A stretch of DNA of 64,000 bases, taken from the NCBI RefSeq assembly GCF_002866925.1, contig NZ_PKUQ01000031.1, forward strand, positions 248,001-312,000. The letters are read 5' to 3'. Below the pieces are notes generated by a model. The model was not told the DNA's origin and searched no databases. It was given only the letters and a program-made list of their open reading frames with translations. Origin of the DNA: Cohaesibacter celericrescens. GTDB lineage: Bacteria; Pseudomonadota; Alphaproteobacteria; Rhizobiales; Cohaesibacteraceae. Numbering within the stretch: position 1 is the stretch's first letter; each line of letters starts with the position of its first letter. The position numbers and the translations under genes are program-made. Positions 34,157 to 43,921 of this stretch are shown here, one piece after another.

Positions 34157-35767
34157 TCAGGACGCTATCTTTTCAGTGCTTTTGGATAGTTGCGTCAGGC
34201 TTTCTGACGCTTTCTCGGTTTGGGCTGTATCTATCGCGATGGAAGCAGGAAGGAAAATGGTGAAACAGGATCCTTCGCCAACCACGCTTTCCACTTCGAT
34301 GTGACCGCCCTGTTCTTTGAGGGCCATTTGCGTGAAATTAAGCCCAATACCAGTGCCAGCGATGCCGCTTGATGTCGAGGCGCGGTAATATTTGTTGAAA
34401 ATTTTGGACAATTCGGGTTTGGGTATACCAACCCCCTGATCATGCACTTCGATTTTCAAATAACGCTTATCCCGTTTGCCGACAACATGGATCGGAGCGT
34501 TCTGATCGGAATATTTGATAGCGTTTGACAGAATGTTGCTGAGGCATTGATCCAGAAGATTCTGGTCGAAAGAGGCAAGATCGGGCAGCGCATCAAGGTT
34601 CCATTCCATCACGGTATGGTCTTGCATTTCCAAATGCAAATGACAGAGTTTTTCCAATGTGCTGCGGAATTTTTGCGTTTTGGCTTCCACTTTGATACCG
34701 GCAATCTCGTCGCTTGAGAAATCCATAAACCGGTTGATCAAATATTGCATGCGCTCGACAGAGTCGCGAATGTTGGATACCCGCTCGGCCAAGCGCTCTT
34801 TGGGCATATTGTCGATTCTGCGTTGAATGCGCTGGGCGTTGCTATCAATGATTGCTAATGGCGTTTTGAACTCATGGGATGCCATGGAAACAAACTCGCG
34901 CTGGGTATCGGACAAGTTGATTTCTTTTTGCAGAAGTTTGACCAATTGATTGGTGTGCTCTTGCAATTTACCGGTCTGTTCCTTGTAGGCGGAAATATCA
35001 GAATAGGTGATGATTTTGCCGCCGTTCACCGTTGCAGATTGCTCGATGCGATACCAGCAATCATCATGCAGTTTGCTTTCCTTGCTAAAGCGCTTCTTGC
35101 CGTTATTGTCATATTCTTCGGTTGAACAAGGCACTTGAAACCCTTCGATTTTCGAAATATGTGAGTTTCGTGCCAAGTGGCGCCTGAGGGAAGGATACAG
35201 CTTCTGCATGCGGATATTGGCGAGCACAAGGTTGTTATGTTCGTCAAATACGATGAGGCCGTCGTCAATGGCGTTGATAGCATTGACCAATAGATCTCGA
35301 TTGTAGCGCACTTCGCGGACGCTATTCTCTAGTTTGAGTTCTAGCTCATACTGGATGGCTTCCAGATTGGCTTCATAGGTGCGCTGTTCTGTGACGTCTG
35401 TGTAAATGGTTACAAAACCGGCCTCACCGATGGGATTGCCTTGAATCCGAATGATTCTACCATCTGGTCGTTCGCGTTCAATTTCGTGCGCAATGAAGCG
35501 TCTGGTCAGGTCCATCCGTTCGGCAACCTGTTCTTCGATGTCGCCGGTGCCATAATCGCCGCGCTCAGCGTTGAAACGGAAAATGGCTTGCAGAGAAGGA
35601 TTTTTTTTAATGACGCTGATGGGCAAGTCGAGCATTTTGCAAGCGGCCCGATTGATGAAAACCATATTGAGGTCTTTATCGATAACAGAGATGCCCTGAT
35701 GGACAGACTCCATCAAAAACGGCAGTAGATTTTCTTCAAGCTTGCCATCGTTAATATAGTAGGGCAT
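34157..35767 (-). CDS. PAS-domain sensor histidine kinase, soluble
   Basis: Cytosolic hybrid-less sensor kinase, 536 residues, without membrane segments. Two PAS-like domains (about 15-130, with VIDKDLNMVFINRAACKMLDLP and IYTDVTEQRTYEANLEA; about 160-270, with GLIVFDEHNNLVLANIRM), a short coiled coil, HisKA with the phospho-acceptor in MASHEFKTPLAIIDSNAQRIQRR, and HATPase_c with LSNILSNAIKYSD, VHDQGVGIPKPEL and GTGIGLNFTQMAL. The stimulus is likely intracellular (small molecule, redox or light), but no cofactor motif is visible. Directly precedes its response regulator. Confidence 0.93.
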   Translation of the reverse strand: MPYYINDGKLEENLLPFLMESVHQGISVIDKDLNMVFINRAACKMLDLPISVIKKNPSLQAIFRFNAERGDYGTGDIEEQVAERMDLTRRFIAHEIERERPDGRIIRIQGNPIGEAGFVTIYTDVTEQRTYEANLEAIQYELELKLENSVREVRYNRDLLVNAINAIDDGLIVFDEHNNLVLANIRMQKLYPSLRRHLARNSHISKIEGFQVPCSTEEYDNNGKKRFSKESKLHDDCWYRIEQSATVNGGKIITYSDISAYKEQTGKLQEHTNQLVKLLQKEINLSDTQREFVSMASHEFKTPLAIIDSNAQRIQRRIDNMPKERLAERVSNIRDSVERMQYLINRFMDFSSDEIAGIKVEAKTQKFRSTLEKLCHLHLEMQDHTVMEWNLDALPDLASFDQNLLDQCLSNILSNAIKYSDQNAPIHVVGKRDKRYLKIEVHDQGVGIPKPELSKIFNKYYRASTSSGIAGTGIGLNFTQMALKEQGGHIEVESVVGEGSCFTIFLPASIAIDTAQTEKASESLTQLSKSTEKIAS

Positions 35768-36046
35768 TTGATTCTCCGGTCTGTATTCTGCCGAAGTTAT
35801 AGGGTAATCATTAATTTAGATAAAATGTCACTTCAATACGCAGGTAAGTCGTGTCGAGGCTTGATGAAATCACCCTGTGGGGTATCTCCATCTTGATTCT
35901 AGACTTGACGGGGTGTTTGCTCGTCACTTTGGCTTATGTTTCAATGCCGCACCCCGATTGGCCCACAGGGGTTGCGGCTTCGCCTTTCGTTGCATAATTT
36001 GAATGCAAGCTGTTTGGCTAGGTCCTATTCCGATAAGAAAATTGAT

Positions 36047-36532
36047 ATGAAGCCTGTTTACCCCACATCCATTTTGTTTGTTTGCCTTGGCAATATTTGC
36101 CGATCCGCTTTGGCTGAGGGTGTGATGCGCCATAAAGTTCAGCAAGCAGGATTGGATAATCGCTTTCTGCTGGATAGCTGCGGCACGGGTGCTTGGCATG
36201 TTGGTCATCCACCAGATCATCGTTCTATCGAAGTGGGCCGAGTCCATGGGGTGGATCTGTCGGATCTCAGTGCTCGCAAGCTTTGTCTGGATGATTTTTA
36301 TGCCTTTGATTTGATCTTGGCGATGGATCGTAGCAATCTGGCTGATCTTAGATATTTACAGCCACGCGATGGCACTGCGGATCTGGCGCTCTATCTGGAT
36401 TATTGCGACCTCGGCCCGCAATTGGGTTTTAACGAAGTGCCTGATCCCTACTATGGTGGAGCGGATGGATTTGAGGATATTTTTCAAATCATCGATCGTG
36501 CTACTGATGTTTTGTTACAAAAATATCGGTGA
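36047..36532 (+). CDS. Low-molecular-weight protein tyrosine phosphatase
   Basis: Cysteine phosphatase of 161 residues, the usual size. The P-loop near the N-terminus, VCLGNICRSALAEG, has the C-x5-R-S motif, and the general acid Asp lies in VPDPYYGG. The open frame extends to 35936, but the ATG at 36047 gives the family start (SILFVCLGN). Could dephosphorylate protein tyrosine or arginine, or small phosphates; no kinase or capsule genes lie beside it. It converges on thpR. Confidence 0.92.
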   Translation: MKPVYPTSILFVCLGNICRSALAEGVMRHKVQQAGLDNRFLLDSCGTGAWHVGHPPDHRSIEVGRVHGVDLSDLSARKLCLDDFYAFDLILAMDRSNLADLRYLQPRDGTADLALYLDYCDLGPQLGFNEVPDPYYGGADGFEDIFQIIDRATDVLLQKYR

Positions 36533-36608
36533 AATTATATGGTTGTCGGGCCTAGGGCGGCGGTCTTTTGAACCTGTTGAGGGCCGTGTTGCTGCATCCA
36601 GGGTTTTT

Positions 36609-37145
36609 CTATAACAAGTCAAATGTTTCTTCGACGACATAGGGGCCGCCGCCAATGCTGTCTCTGGATGAATACAGCACAAAGCGTGGCACCGTGAAAT
36701 CCTGGGTTCGAAAATTGCCATGCAGCGCCAGATAATTGGCAACGTCGATCGGCGCGGCGCTTTTGTTCAGCCGCGCCAGTGTCACATGGGGGGTGTAATC
36801 ATGTTTGTCGGATTTAAGGCCAAGCCGTCTCATTCGGCTGGTGATGTCTTGATGCAGCAGTGTCAGGTCTTCACATGTCTTGACTGCGGCGAAAACTGAA
36901 TGGGGATTTTTTGATCCAAAAGAGCCAAATCCGTGCAGGGAGAGATCAAACTCAGGCAATTGGATCTGCGACATCTGAAAAGCAATCTCATTGGCCAGAT
37001 CATAATCAACGTCACCCATATAATGCAGGGTAATGTGATAATTGGCTTCATTGATCCAGCGTGCGCCATGCAGTCCGCCTTTTTGTAAGGACAGCATGGT
37101 GGATATGGAGGACGGGATTTCAATTCCGGCAAATAAACGTGGCAT
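36609..37145 (-). CDS. thpR: RNA 2',3'-cyclic phosphodiesterase (2'-5' RNA ligase family)
   Basis: 2H phosphoesterase of 178 residues. Starts MPRLFAGIEIPSSI and carries both HxT motifs, YHITLHYMG and YTPHVTLARL, that form the active site opening 2',3'-cyclic phosphates on RNA ends. The open frame runs upstream to 37346 without family resemblance; GGAG is seven bases before ATG 37145, which is preferred over ATG 37148. Monocistronic, convergent with the phosphatase gene. Confidence 0.92.
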   Translation of the reverse strand: MPRLFAGIEIPSSISTMLSLQKGGLHGARWINEANYHITLHYMGDVDYDLANEIAFQMSQIQLPEFDLSLHGFGSFGSKNPHSVFAAVKTCEDLTLLHQDITSRMRRLGLKSDKHDYTPHVTLARLNKSAAPIDVANYLALHGNFRTQDFTVPRFVLYSSRDSIGGGPYVVEETFDLL

Positions 37146-37379
37146 CATTAGGCTCCAGTTTGAGGACTGGTGGCTCGGGATATCGGGTGTGTTGGACCCA
37201 ATTGGATCACGCAACAGATTGTTTTGAGCAGCGGTCAGGCCATACAGCCATTGATAGTCGAGGCGAATCACATGTGTGCGGTATTCATTTGAGCGTAACG
37301 CAGACCAACCGCGGGCTATATGACAATGCTCTAAAGTGATCGTCATTCAGCATGCTATTCAGCACTCAGCTTCAGAGGG

Positions 37380-37409
37380 GGTGCTCCATCCGATATTAGA
37401 TGGAGCACC
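37380..37409. repeat. Hairpin between thpR and the Tas-like reductase gene
   Basis: GGTGCTCCATC (37380-37390) with GATGGAGCACC (37399-37409), 11-base perfect stem downstream of the reductase stop. No T-run on the minus strand; probably a 3'-end stem or weak terminator. Confidence 0.5.
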
Positions 37410-37446
37410 ATTTGTTATGTCCAATGTTACGTCAGTGATAGGCCAA

Positions 37447-38502
37447 TTATGGGCACGGGTTGGAATGCAGCATGTGGACGTCGTTGATCGCTTTTTCCAT
37501 CTCTTCGGTGATGACCAGTTGCTGAGAGGCGATGTCGGTTTTGAGCTGGTCCATCTTGGTCGCACCGAGAATGGTGGATGTGGTAAAGGAGCGAGAGGTT
37601 GCAAAGGCCAGCGCCATTTGGGCGACATCAACACCAAAATCTTCGGCAACTTTCATATATCCGCGAACGGCAGGATCAGCGCCAATGGTTCTGTAGCGCG
37701 CCCCGAAATTCTTGAACAGAGCCATACGCGTGCCTTCCGGGGTTTTGCCATCCAAATATTTGCCGGTGATAAAGCCTTGTCCCAGAACCGAATAAGCCAA
37801 TAGACCAACATTCTCTCGCATAGCCACTTCGGCCATATTGACCTCAAAGGTGCGGTTGAGGAGGCTATAGGCATTTTGCACGGAAACCACACGCGGGCCG
37901 GTGCCTGCGTCCGCTTCACGCAGATAATTCATTGTTCCCCAGCCGCTTTCATTTGACAGGCCTAGGTGGCGGATTTTGCCCGCATCCACAAGTTCCTGCA
38001 TGGCGGCCATTGTTTCGGCAATTTCCACTTCATCTTCAGCATCTGCTGGATGCGTGTAAATAGTCGGATTGGAGCCAAACTGGGTGACATTGCGATCTGG
38101 CCAGTGAATTTGGTACAGGTCGATATAGTCCGTTTTCAGTCGCTTGAGGCTTTTGTTGACCGCTTCGTGGATCTGGTCACGGTTCAATCGACCCAAAACA
38201 CCACCATCGCGGAACCACGTGCCGCTTGAGCGCCCTATTACTTTGGTCGCCATAATGATATCGCTGCGATTGCCGCGATCGGCCATCCAGTCGCCGATGA
38301 TTTCTTCAGTTCGGCCTTGTGTCTCTGCTTTTGAAGGAACAGGATAGAGTTCGGCGGCATCGATAAAATTGATGCCCTGATCGACGGCATAGTCGAGCTG
38401 TTCATAGGCTTCCGCTTTGGTATTCTGTTCACCCCATGTCATCGTTCCAAGGCATAGGCTCGTTACATCTAGGTCTGTACGACCGAGTTTTCTCTTTTCC
38501 AT
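37447..38502 (-). CDS. Aldo/keto reductase (Tas-like)
   Basis: NADP(H)-dependent aldo/keto reductase of the Tas group, 351 residues. Visible: RKLGRTDLDVTSLCLGTMTWGEQNT, FIDAAELYPVP with catalytic Asp and Tyr, IIMATKVIGRSSGTWFRDGG with Lys, YIDLYQIHWPDR with His, and STILGATKMDQLKTDI as cofactor site. The family insertion SKAETQGRTEEIIGDWM is present. Substrate unknown. Monocistronic, next to tesA on the same strand with a 99-base gap. Confidence 0.94.
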   Translation of the reverse strand: MEKRKLGRTDLDVTSLCLGTMTWGEQNTKAEAYEQLDYAVDQGINFIDAAELYPVPSKAETQGRTEEIIGDWMADRGNRSDIIMATKVIGRSSGTWFRDGGVLGRLNRDQIHEAVNKSLKRLKTDYIDLYQIHWPDRNVTQFGSNPTIYTHPADAEDEVEIAETMAAMQELVDAGKIRHLGLSNESGWGTMNYLREADAGTGPRVVSVQNAYSLLNRTFEVNMAEVAMRENVGLLAYSVLGQGFITGKYLDGKTPEGTRMALFKNFGARYRTIGADPAVRGYMKVAEDFGVDVAQMALAFATSRSFTTSTILGATKMDQLKTDIASQQLVITEEMEKAINDVHMLHSNPCP

Positions 38503-38601
38503 ATCGGGATCCGTTTGATTGGTAGAACAAGAACCGGCAAGCGTTAGGATCTTGTATGTCAGGTGGGGTGCTCGCCTAAGCTCTGAGGCGACGCCGAGTA
38601 A

Positions 38602-39312
38602 TCAATTTAGTGATTTTACAATGTCTATGACAAAAGGCGCAATCTTTTTGACAATAATTTTTATGCCTTCTTCATTTGGATGCATGCCGTCGCTGAGATT
38701 TAAATCGGTTATGGCGGCAACACCATCAAGAAAGAAAGGGTAGAAAGGCACGGAATATTGTTTGGCCAACGCCGGAAAAATCGCGTTAAATGCTTGGATA
38801 TAGTCGGCACCCATATTGGGAGGGGCCTGCATGCCGATCAGACCGACGGTAATATTGCGGCTTTGGAACTTTTCAATCATTTCTGCCAAATTTGCTTTGG
38901 CCCTATCGACAGGCAAACCTTGCAAGGCATCGTTGGCCCCAAGTTCCAACAACACAATATCAACGCCGTCCGGGGTTGACCAGTCCAGTCGCGCAAGGCC
39001 CGCTGCGGTGGTGTCGCCTGAAACCGCAGCGTTGATGACTTCGACTGCGAGGGGTTCCTCGTTGAGGCGTTTTTGTAGTTGATCGGTGAACCCTGCTCCG
39101 GATGGCAATTGATACCCAGCAGACAGGCTGTCACCAAAGGAAAGAATTTTGATGGGTTCGGCTGCTTGAATTTTGGACACACTGAATAATGCGATAAGAA
39201 AAAAAAGGCCAAATGCGATTGTGATGCGTAGAAAGGTCTGTTGCTGGCCTTGCTCGCGCGTGACTGCTTTGGCTTGGGAGTGGCGTTTTGTTGAGCTCGA
39301 AATGAAATGCAT
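38602..39312 (-). CDS. tesA: Periplasmic arylesterase / thioesterase I (SGNH hydrolase)
   Basis: Exported SGNH/GDSL hydrolase, 236 residues. A long basic N-terminus is followed by hydrophobic TIAFGLFFLIALFSVSKIQAAEP, a signal peptide cleaved near QAA. Block I ILSFGDSLSAGY holds the Ser; GDTTAAG the Gly; LLELGANDALQG the Asn; and DGMHPNEEG the Asp-x-x-His. Acts as lysophospholipase, thioesterase or arylesterase. Start ATG 39312 has AGGTG nine bases upstream; GTG 39324 is an alternative. Divergent from ybbA-ybbP, the classic tesA-ybbA-ybbP arrangement. Confidence 0.94.
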   Translation of the reverse strand: MHFISSSTKRHSQAKAVTREQGQQQTFLRITIAFGLFFLIALFSVSKIQAAEPIKILSFGDSLSAGYQLPSGAGFTDQLQKRLNEEPLAVEVINAAVSGDTTAAGLARLDWSTPDGVDIVLLELGANDALQGLPVDRAKANLAEMIEKFQSRNITVGLIGMQAPPNMGADYIQAFNAIFPALAKQYSVPFYPFFLDGVAAITDLNLSDGMHPNEEGIKIIVKKIAPFVIDIVKSLN

Positions 39313-39452
39313 AGACGTGTTCACCTGCAGAAAATCGATCTAATTCTTTGATTCTGTCGTTATTGATCCCATATCAGGGAAATCATTTATTCATACGACG
39401 TTTGACAATACTGCGGATCATGCCCGCCCTTTCAATATAGGATAGGATAATC

Positions 39453-40220
39453 GTGACTTCATCCACCAATGCAAATGAATCTGAGAAAGACGGTTCCGGC
39501 GCAGTTCATACATCACGGGAAAATCATATTATTTCTCTGCATGATGTTTACTTAAGTCTTGGGTCTGGGCATTCGCGCGTTGATATTTTGCGGGGTATCG
39601 ATGTTGATATCGATCGTGGTCAATCGGTCGGATTGGTTGGGCCGTCCGGGTCTGGCAAATCCACCTTGTTGATGGTGATGGCTGGGTTGGAGCAGGCCGA
39701 TCGCGGCAAGGTTTTGGTTGAAGGCAGTGATTTGTCTGTGATGGATGAAGACACGCTGGCTCGCTTTCGTGGCGCGCAGATTGGTATTATTTTTCAGTCT
39801 TTCCATTTGGTGCCGACCATGACTGCGCTGGAAAACACAGCCATCCCATTGGAGCTGGCTGGTCGCGCTGATGCGTTCGACATTGCCAAAGCTGAATTGG
39901 AGGCGGTTGGGTTGGGGCATCGTATCCAGCATTATCCTGCGGAATTGTCCGGTGGTGAGCAGCAACGGGTGGCCATTGCCCGTTCTCTGGCGCCAAGGCC
40001 CTCCATTTTGATTGCCGATGAGCCTACCGGTAATCTGGACGCCGAGACGGGAAAAGAAATTTCTGATTTGATGTTCCGCCTTCACAAAGAGCGGGGCATG
40101 ACCCTGATGTTGGTGACCCACGATCCCAATCTGGCCGATCGCTGCGAGCGTGTCGTGCGCTTGAAGTCTGGTCAGTTGGTCGAGACGCCGCACCATGATG
40201 AAACCGAAACATTGAATTGA
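39453..40220 (+). CDS. ybbA: ABC transporter ATP-binding protein YbbA (LolD-like)
   Basis: ATPase of a MacB/LolD-type mechanotransmission ABC system, 255 residues. Walker [16 protein letters not shown]-loop [24 protein letters not shown], signature [16 protein letters not shown], Walker [13 protein letters not shown] and switch His in LVTHD. GTG start, preceded by AGGA. Ten bases separate it from the permease gene. Beside tesA, the pair is thought to extract a lipid or other hydrophobic compound from the inner membrane; the cargo is unproven. Confidence 0.93.
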   Translation: MTSSTNANESEKDGSGAVHTSRENHIISLHDVYLSLGSGHSRVDILRGIDVDIDRGQSVGLVGPSGSGKSTLLMVMAGLEQADRGKVLVEGSDLSVMDEDTLARFRGAQIGIIFQSFHLVPTMTALENTAIPLELAGRADAFDIAKAELEAVGLGHRIQHYPAELSGGEQQRVAIARSLAPRPSILIADEPTGNLDAETGKEISDLMFRLHKERGMTLMLVTHDPNLADRCERVVRLKSGQLVETPHHDETETLN

Positions 40221-40230
40221 GGAGACGGGA

Positions 40231-42840
40231 ATGGAGCAAGTCGCTATCAAACCGGCTCTAAAGACATCAGCGGCACCGGATGCTGATGGATCGGGTCTTC
40301 GCGGGCTGTCTTATGTAGGACTTGCCTTCCGTTTTGCCTCTCGCGAGTTGCGCGGTGGCTTGAGCGGTTTTTATATTTTCCTTGCCTGCATCGCATTGGG
40401 CGTTGCCGCAATTGGCGGGGTTGGATCAGCCTCCAAAGCGCTAACGGGGGGATTGGAGGAGCAGGGGCGAGAAATTCTGGGTGGGGATATCTCCCTGTCT
40501 GTGACGCAGACGCGAATCTCCGATGAGGAGCGTCGATTCCTATCGCAATTTGGCACTATCAGCGAGATTGCGACCCTTCGGGCAATGGCTCGCACGCAGG
40601 ATTCTGCGGAGCAGGCATTGGTTGAAATCAAGGCGGTCGATGGCGCCTATCCTATGATTGGTAGTCTGGATACCAAAGCGGGGGGCAAACTGTCCGATGG
40701 TGTGGTGATTGCTGATCCGTTGTTGTTGGACCGTTTAGAATTGAACGTTGGTGATCCCCTTGTCGTGGGGGTCAAAACTTTCACAATTGGCGATGTTATT
40801 GCCAATGAGCCAGATGCTCTGGCGACGGGCATGGCGTTGGGGCCGCGATTGTTGATGATGCAGTCCGATTTGCAACAGACTGATCTGCTGCAACCGGGGT
40901 CGATTGTCCGTTGGATCAACCGGATAGCCATGGCTGGAGACCCAGATCTGGCGTCGGTTGGTGCGGTTGTTGAACAAATCAAACAAGCTTATCCGGATAA
41001 CGGATGGCGTATTCGCTCTCGTGCTGAAGCGGCACGGGGGCTGGCGCGCAATATCGAGCGCTTTGCAGCCTTTTTGGTGCTGGTGGGTCTTGCCTCGTTG
41101 ATTACCGGCGGCGTTGGCATTGCCAATGCGGTGCAGGCTTTCATTGCATCGCGTCAAACAACCATTGCAAGCTACAAATGCATGGGGGCACCAAGCTGGT
41201 TGATTGTCGGGATTTATCTGGCGCAAATCATCTTTATTGCATTGATCGGTATTGCCATTGGGCTGTTTTTTGCCTCGCTGGTGCCGTTCGTTCTAGAGTC
41301 CGTAATTCCAGAAACGATGCCACTGGCATCGGCTTTGTTCCACCCATGGGAGTTGGGTAAGGCGGCGCTTTTCGGTCTATTGGCGGCATTGCTATTCTCC
41401 ATTCGTCCGTTGTTGCGGGCGCGCTCCATTCCGGCAACGGCGCTGTTTCGGGATCAGGTCGCGCCGATACATTATCATGCCAGCAAAATGGATTGGCTGA
41501 TCACTCTGGGCCTTGCATTGATGCTGGTTGGTCTGGTCTTGGCAACGGCCAGTGTGTTTATGGTTGCGGCGAGCTTTCTAGCCGGCATGGTGGTGGTGTT
41601 CGTCCTGCTGCGTTTGATTGCTTATGCCATTATGAAAGGGGCTGCCAAGATGCCCCGCCTCAAACGTGTTGTGCCGCGGTTGGCGATTGCCAATCTGCAC
41701 CGGCCGGGTGCGTTGACCCCGTCGGTGGCGCTGTCGTTGGGACTTGGGCTTAGTTTACTGGTTACACTGGTGTTGATTGATTTGAACTTGCAGCAGCAAT
41801 TGACTGGCTCTTTGCAAGAGAAGGCGCCGAATTTCTTTTTCATCAACATTCAGAATAATGAAGTGGATTCATTTGAAGCACGCTTGGATGCTTTGGCACC
41901 AGGGAGTGAGCGAGACCGGGTGGCGATGTTGCGGGGCCGCATTGTTTCGCTCAAGGGCATTCCGGCCAGCGAATACAAGGCGCCCGAAGGGGCAGGTTGG
42001 GTTTTGCGTGGCGATCGGGGCCTAACCTATTCGGATGTTTTGCCAGAAAATTCCACATTGGCCAAAGGCGAGTGGTGGCCTAAGGATTATACAGGCAAAC
42101 CCTTGGTTTCGTTCGATGCGGAATCGGCTGAAGAATTGGGGTTGGACATTGGTGATGTCATCGCCGTGAATGTTTTGGGTCGCACAATCGAAGCGGAGAT
42201 ACACAATCTGCGTCAGGTGGAATGGCAATCTTTGGCAATTAATTTTGTCATGGTATTCTCACCCAATACATTTGCGGGCGCCCCCCATGCTCACTTGGCA
42301 ACCCTGTCTTTGAAGCCACAACAAGGTGCAACTGCGGATACAACACGCCAGCAAGAATCTGCCGTGATGAAGGCGATTGTAAAAGACTTCCCGGCGGTGA
42401 CATCCGTGCGGGTAGGGGAGGCGCTTGATCAGGTTAATGATTTGGTGCGGCAGTTGGCTTGGGGGATGCGGGCCGCGTCTTCGCTTGCTATCATCGCTTC
42501 GATCCTAGTGCTTGCTGGTGCTCTGGCTGCGGGGCAGCGAGAGCGCATTTATGATGCGGTTATCCTAAAGACGCTTGGCGCTAGCCGAGCGCAGGTGCTC
42601 GCCGCATATAGTCTTGAATATGGTTTGCTTGGTTTGATTACGGCTATTTTTGCCCTCTTCATCGGGCACGTCGGGGCCTATTTGGTGCTGACTGAGGTGA
42701 TGACGATGCCCTTTACATGGCAACCCGTTGCTTCTGCTTTGGCCGTCCTGCTGGCGATGGTTTTGACCATCTTTCTGGGGCTTGTCGGGACTTGGTCTAG
42801 CCTTAATCGCAAACCTGCGCAGATCTTGCGCAATGGGTAG
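40231..42840 (+). CDS. ybbP: FtsX/MacB-type ABC permease YbbP
   Basis: Large permease, 869 residues, partner of YbbA. FtsX-like layout: N-terminal helix FYIFLACIALGVAAIGGVGSASKAL, a large periplasmic domain, then helices at AAFLVLVGLASLITGGVGIANAVQAFIASRQTTIASYKCMGAP, a central hydrophobic block, a second periplasmic domain, and the C-terminal FtsX repeat SSLAIIASILVLAGALAAGQRERIYDAVILKTLGASRAQVLAAYSLEYG. Strong GAGGAGACGGGA precedes the ATG. Length matches the family (about 800-870). Confidence 0.93.
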   Translation: MEQVAIKPALKTSAAPDADGSGLRGLSYVGLAFRFASRELRGGLSGFYIFLACIALGVAAIGGVGSASKALTGGLEEQGREILGGDISLSVTQTRISDEERRFLSQFGTISEIATLRAMARTQDSAEQALVEIKAVDGAYPMIGSLDTKAGGKLSDGVVIADPLLLDRLELNVGDPLVVGVKTFTIGDVIANEPDALATGMALGPRLLMMQSDLQQTDLLQPGSIVRWINRIAMAGDPDLASVGAVVEQIKQAYPDNGWRIRSRAEAARGLARNIERFAAFLVLVGLASLITGGVGIANAVQAFIASRQTTIASYKCMGAPSWLIVGIYLAQIIFIALIGIAIGLFFASLVPFVLESVIPETMPLASALFHPWELGKAALFGLLAALLFSIRPLLRARSIPATALFRDQVAPIHYHASKMDWLITLGLALMLVGLVLATASVFMVAASFLAGMVVVFVLLRLIAYAIMKGAAKMPRLKRVVPRLAIANLHRPGALTPSVALSLGLGLSLLVTLVLIDLNLQQQLTGSLQEKAPNFFFINIQNNEVDSFEARLDALAPGSERDRVAMLRGRIVSLKGIPASEYKAPEGAGWVLRGDRGLTYSDVLPENSTLAKGEWWPKDYTGKPLVSFDAESAEELGLDIGDVIAVNVLGRTIEAEIHNLRQVEWQSLAINFVMVFSPNTFAGAPHAHLATLSLKPQQGATADTTRQQESAVMKAIVKDFPAVTSVRVGEALDQVNDLVRQLAWGMRAASSLAIIASILVLAGALAAGQRERIYDAVILKTLGASRAQVLAAYSLEYGLLGLITAIFALFIGHVGAYLVLTEVMTMPFTWQPVASALAVLLAMVLTIFLGLVGTWSSLNRKPAQILRNG

Positions 42841-42866
42841 CGGGTGCTATGAGCGGGTTCAAAATT

Positions 42867-42900
42867 GGCAGCAAGGTTACAATATTGTAACCTTGCTGCC
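42867..42900. repeat. Perfect 34-base palindrome after ybbP
   Basis: GGCAGCAAGGTTACAAT (42867-42883) and its exact complement ATTGTAACCTTGCTGCC (42884-42900), no loop and no mismatch, 27 bases past the ybbP stop and about 170 before the Bax-inhibitor gene. No T-run follows on either side, so it is not a normal terminator. Confidence 0.85.
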
Positions 42901-43067
42901 TGAATTTACAAAAGAACACAAAAAAGACTTGAGCTTATAGTAAAAGCTCCCCATATAATTATCGCAACACCGTTTTAGCGAGCGGCGAATGGGTGTGCTT
43001 GGGCAAAGCCTTTAACAGGAGCCGTGCAGCCAAGCCGTTCAGATTTTTGAGTTTATGAGGAGAAACC

Positions 43068-43823
43068 ATGTCGAATGATTTCCGTCAGAGCGCACAGCTT
43101 GGTGGCCGCGCCGCCGAAATGGCGCGTATTGATCAAGGCCTGCGCAGCTATATGCTCAAGGTCTATAATTACATGGCCATTGCACTGGGGTTGACCGGTG
43201 TTTTTGCTTACGGCATTTTCAAAATGGCGTTTGTACAGCAAGGCGGTGACGTTGTCGGCGTTACCCAGTTGGGTGCAACGTTGTTTAACAGCCCTCTGAA
43301 GTGGGTTGTGATGTTTGCGCCGTTTGCAATGGTGATGTTCTTAAGCTTCCGCATTCAGAAAATGAGCGCAGGCACCGCGCAGGTGGTGTTCTGGGTTTAT
43401 AGTGCGATGATGGGCGTGTCGCTGGCTTCGATTTTTGCCATTTACACTGCGCAGTCTATTACTCAAGTCTTCTTCGTCACGGCTGCCGCTTTTGCCGGTC
43501 TCAGCCTGTATGGTTACACCACAACCAAAAGCTTGTCCGGTTGGGGCAGCTTCTTGATGATGGGGCTGATCGGTATTGTGATCGCGTCTATTGTCAATAT
43601 TTTCCTTGGCTCAAGCGCTCTGCAATTTGCGATCTCGGTGATTGGTGTATTGGTCTTTGCTGGTCTGACCGCTTATGACACCCAGCAGATCAAGGAAATG
43701 TACTATGAAGGCGATTCGTCTGACACCATGGGCAAAAAAGCCATTATGGGTGCGTTGCGTCTGTATCTGGACTTCATCAACCTGTTCCTGATGCTGCTGC
43801 AACTGTTCGGCAATCGCGACTAA
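43068..43823 (+). CDS. Bax inhibitor-1 / YccA family membrane protein
   Basis: Seven-helix inner-membrane protein of the BI-1/TMBIM family, 251 residues. Visible: MARIDQGLRSYMLKVYNYMAIALGLTGVFAYG, repeated hydrophobic helices, the conserved SLYGYTTTKSLSGWGSFLMMGLIGIVIAS, and C-terminal GLTAYDTQQIKEMYYEG with the Asp proposed as a pH sensor for Ca leak, ending ALRLYLDFINLFLMLLQLFGNRD. Strong AGGAG before the ATG. Homologues leak Ca or interact with FtsH; role in this organism unknown. Followed by a clear terminator. Confidence 0.94.
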   Translation: MSNDFRQSAQLGGRAAEMARIDQGLRSYMLKVYNYMAIALGLTGVFAYGIFKMAFVQQGGDVVGVTQLGATLFNSPLKWVVMFAPFAMVMFLSFRIQKMSAGTAQVVFWVYSAMMGVSLASIFAIYTAQSITQVFFVTAAAFAGLSLYGYTTTKSLSGWGSFLMMGLIGIVIASIVNIFLGSSALQFAISVIGVLVFAGLTAYDTQQIKEMYYEGDSSDTMGKKAIMGALRLYLDFINLFLMLLQLFGNRD

Positions 43824-43844
43824 TCAATGCCAATATGACAAACA

Positions 43845-43874
43845 AAAAGCCGCTCCATTCGGGGCGGCTTTTTT
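43845..43874 (+). terminator. Terminator of the Bax inhibitor-1 gene
   Basis: AAAAAGCCGCTCC pairs with GGGGCGGCTTTTTT across a short loop. Can serve the convergent DUF2794 gene too. Confidence 0.9.
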
Positions 43875-43921
43875 GTGTCTTTTTCTAACTTGGATGGGTT
43901 GGGCTTTGGTGACAAGGGCGC

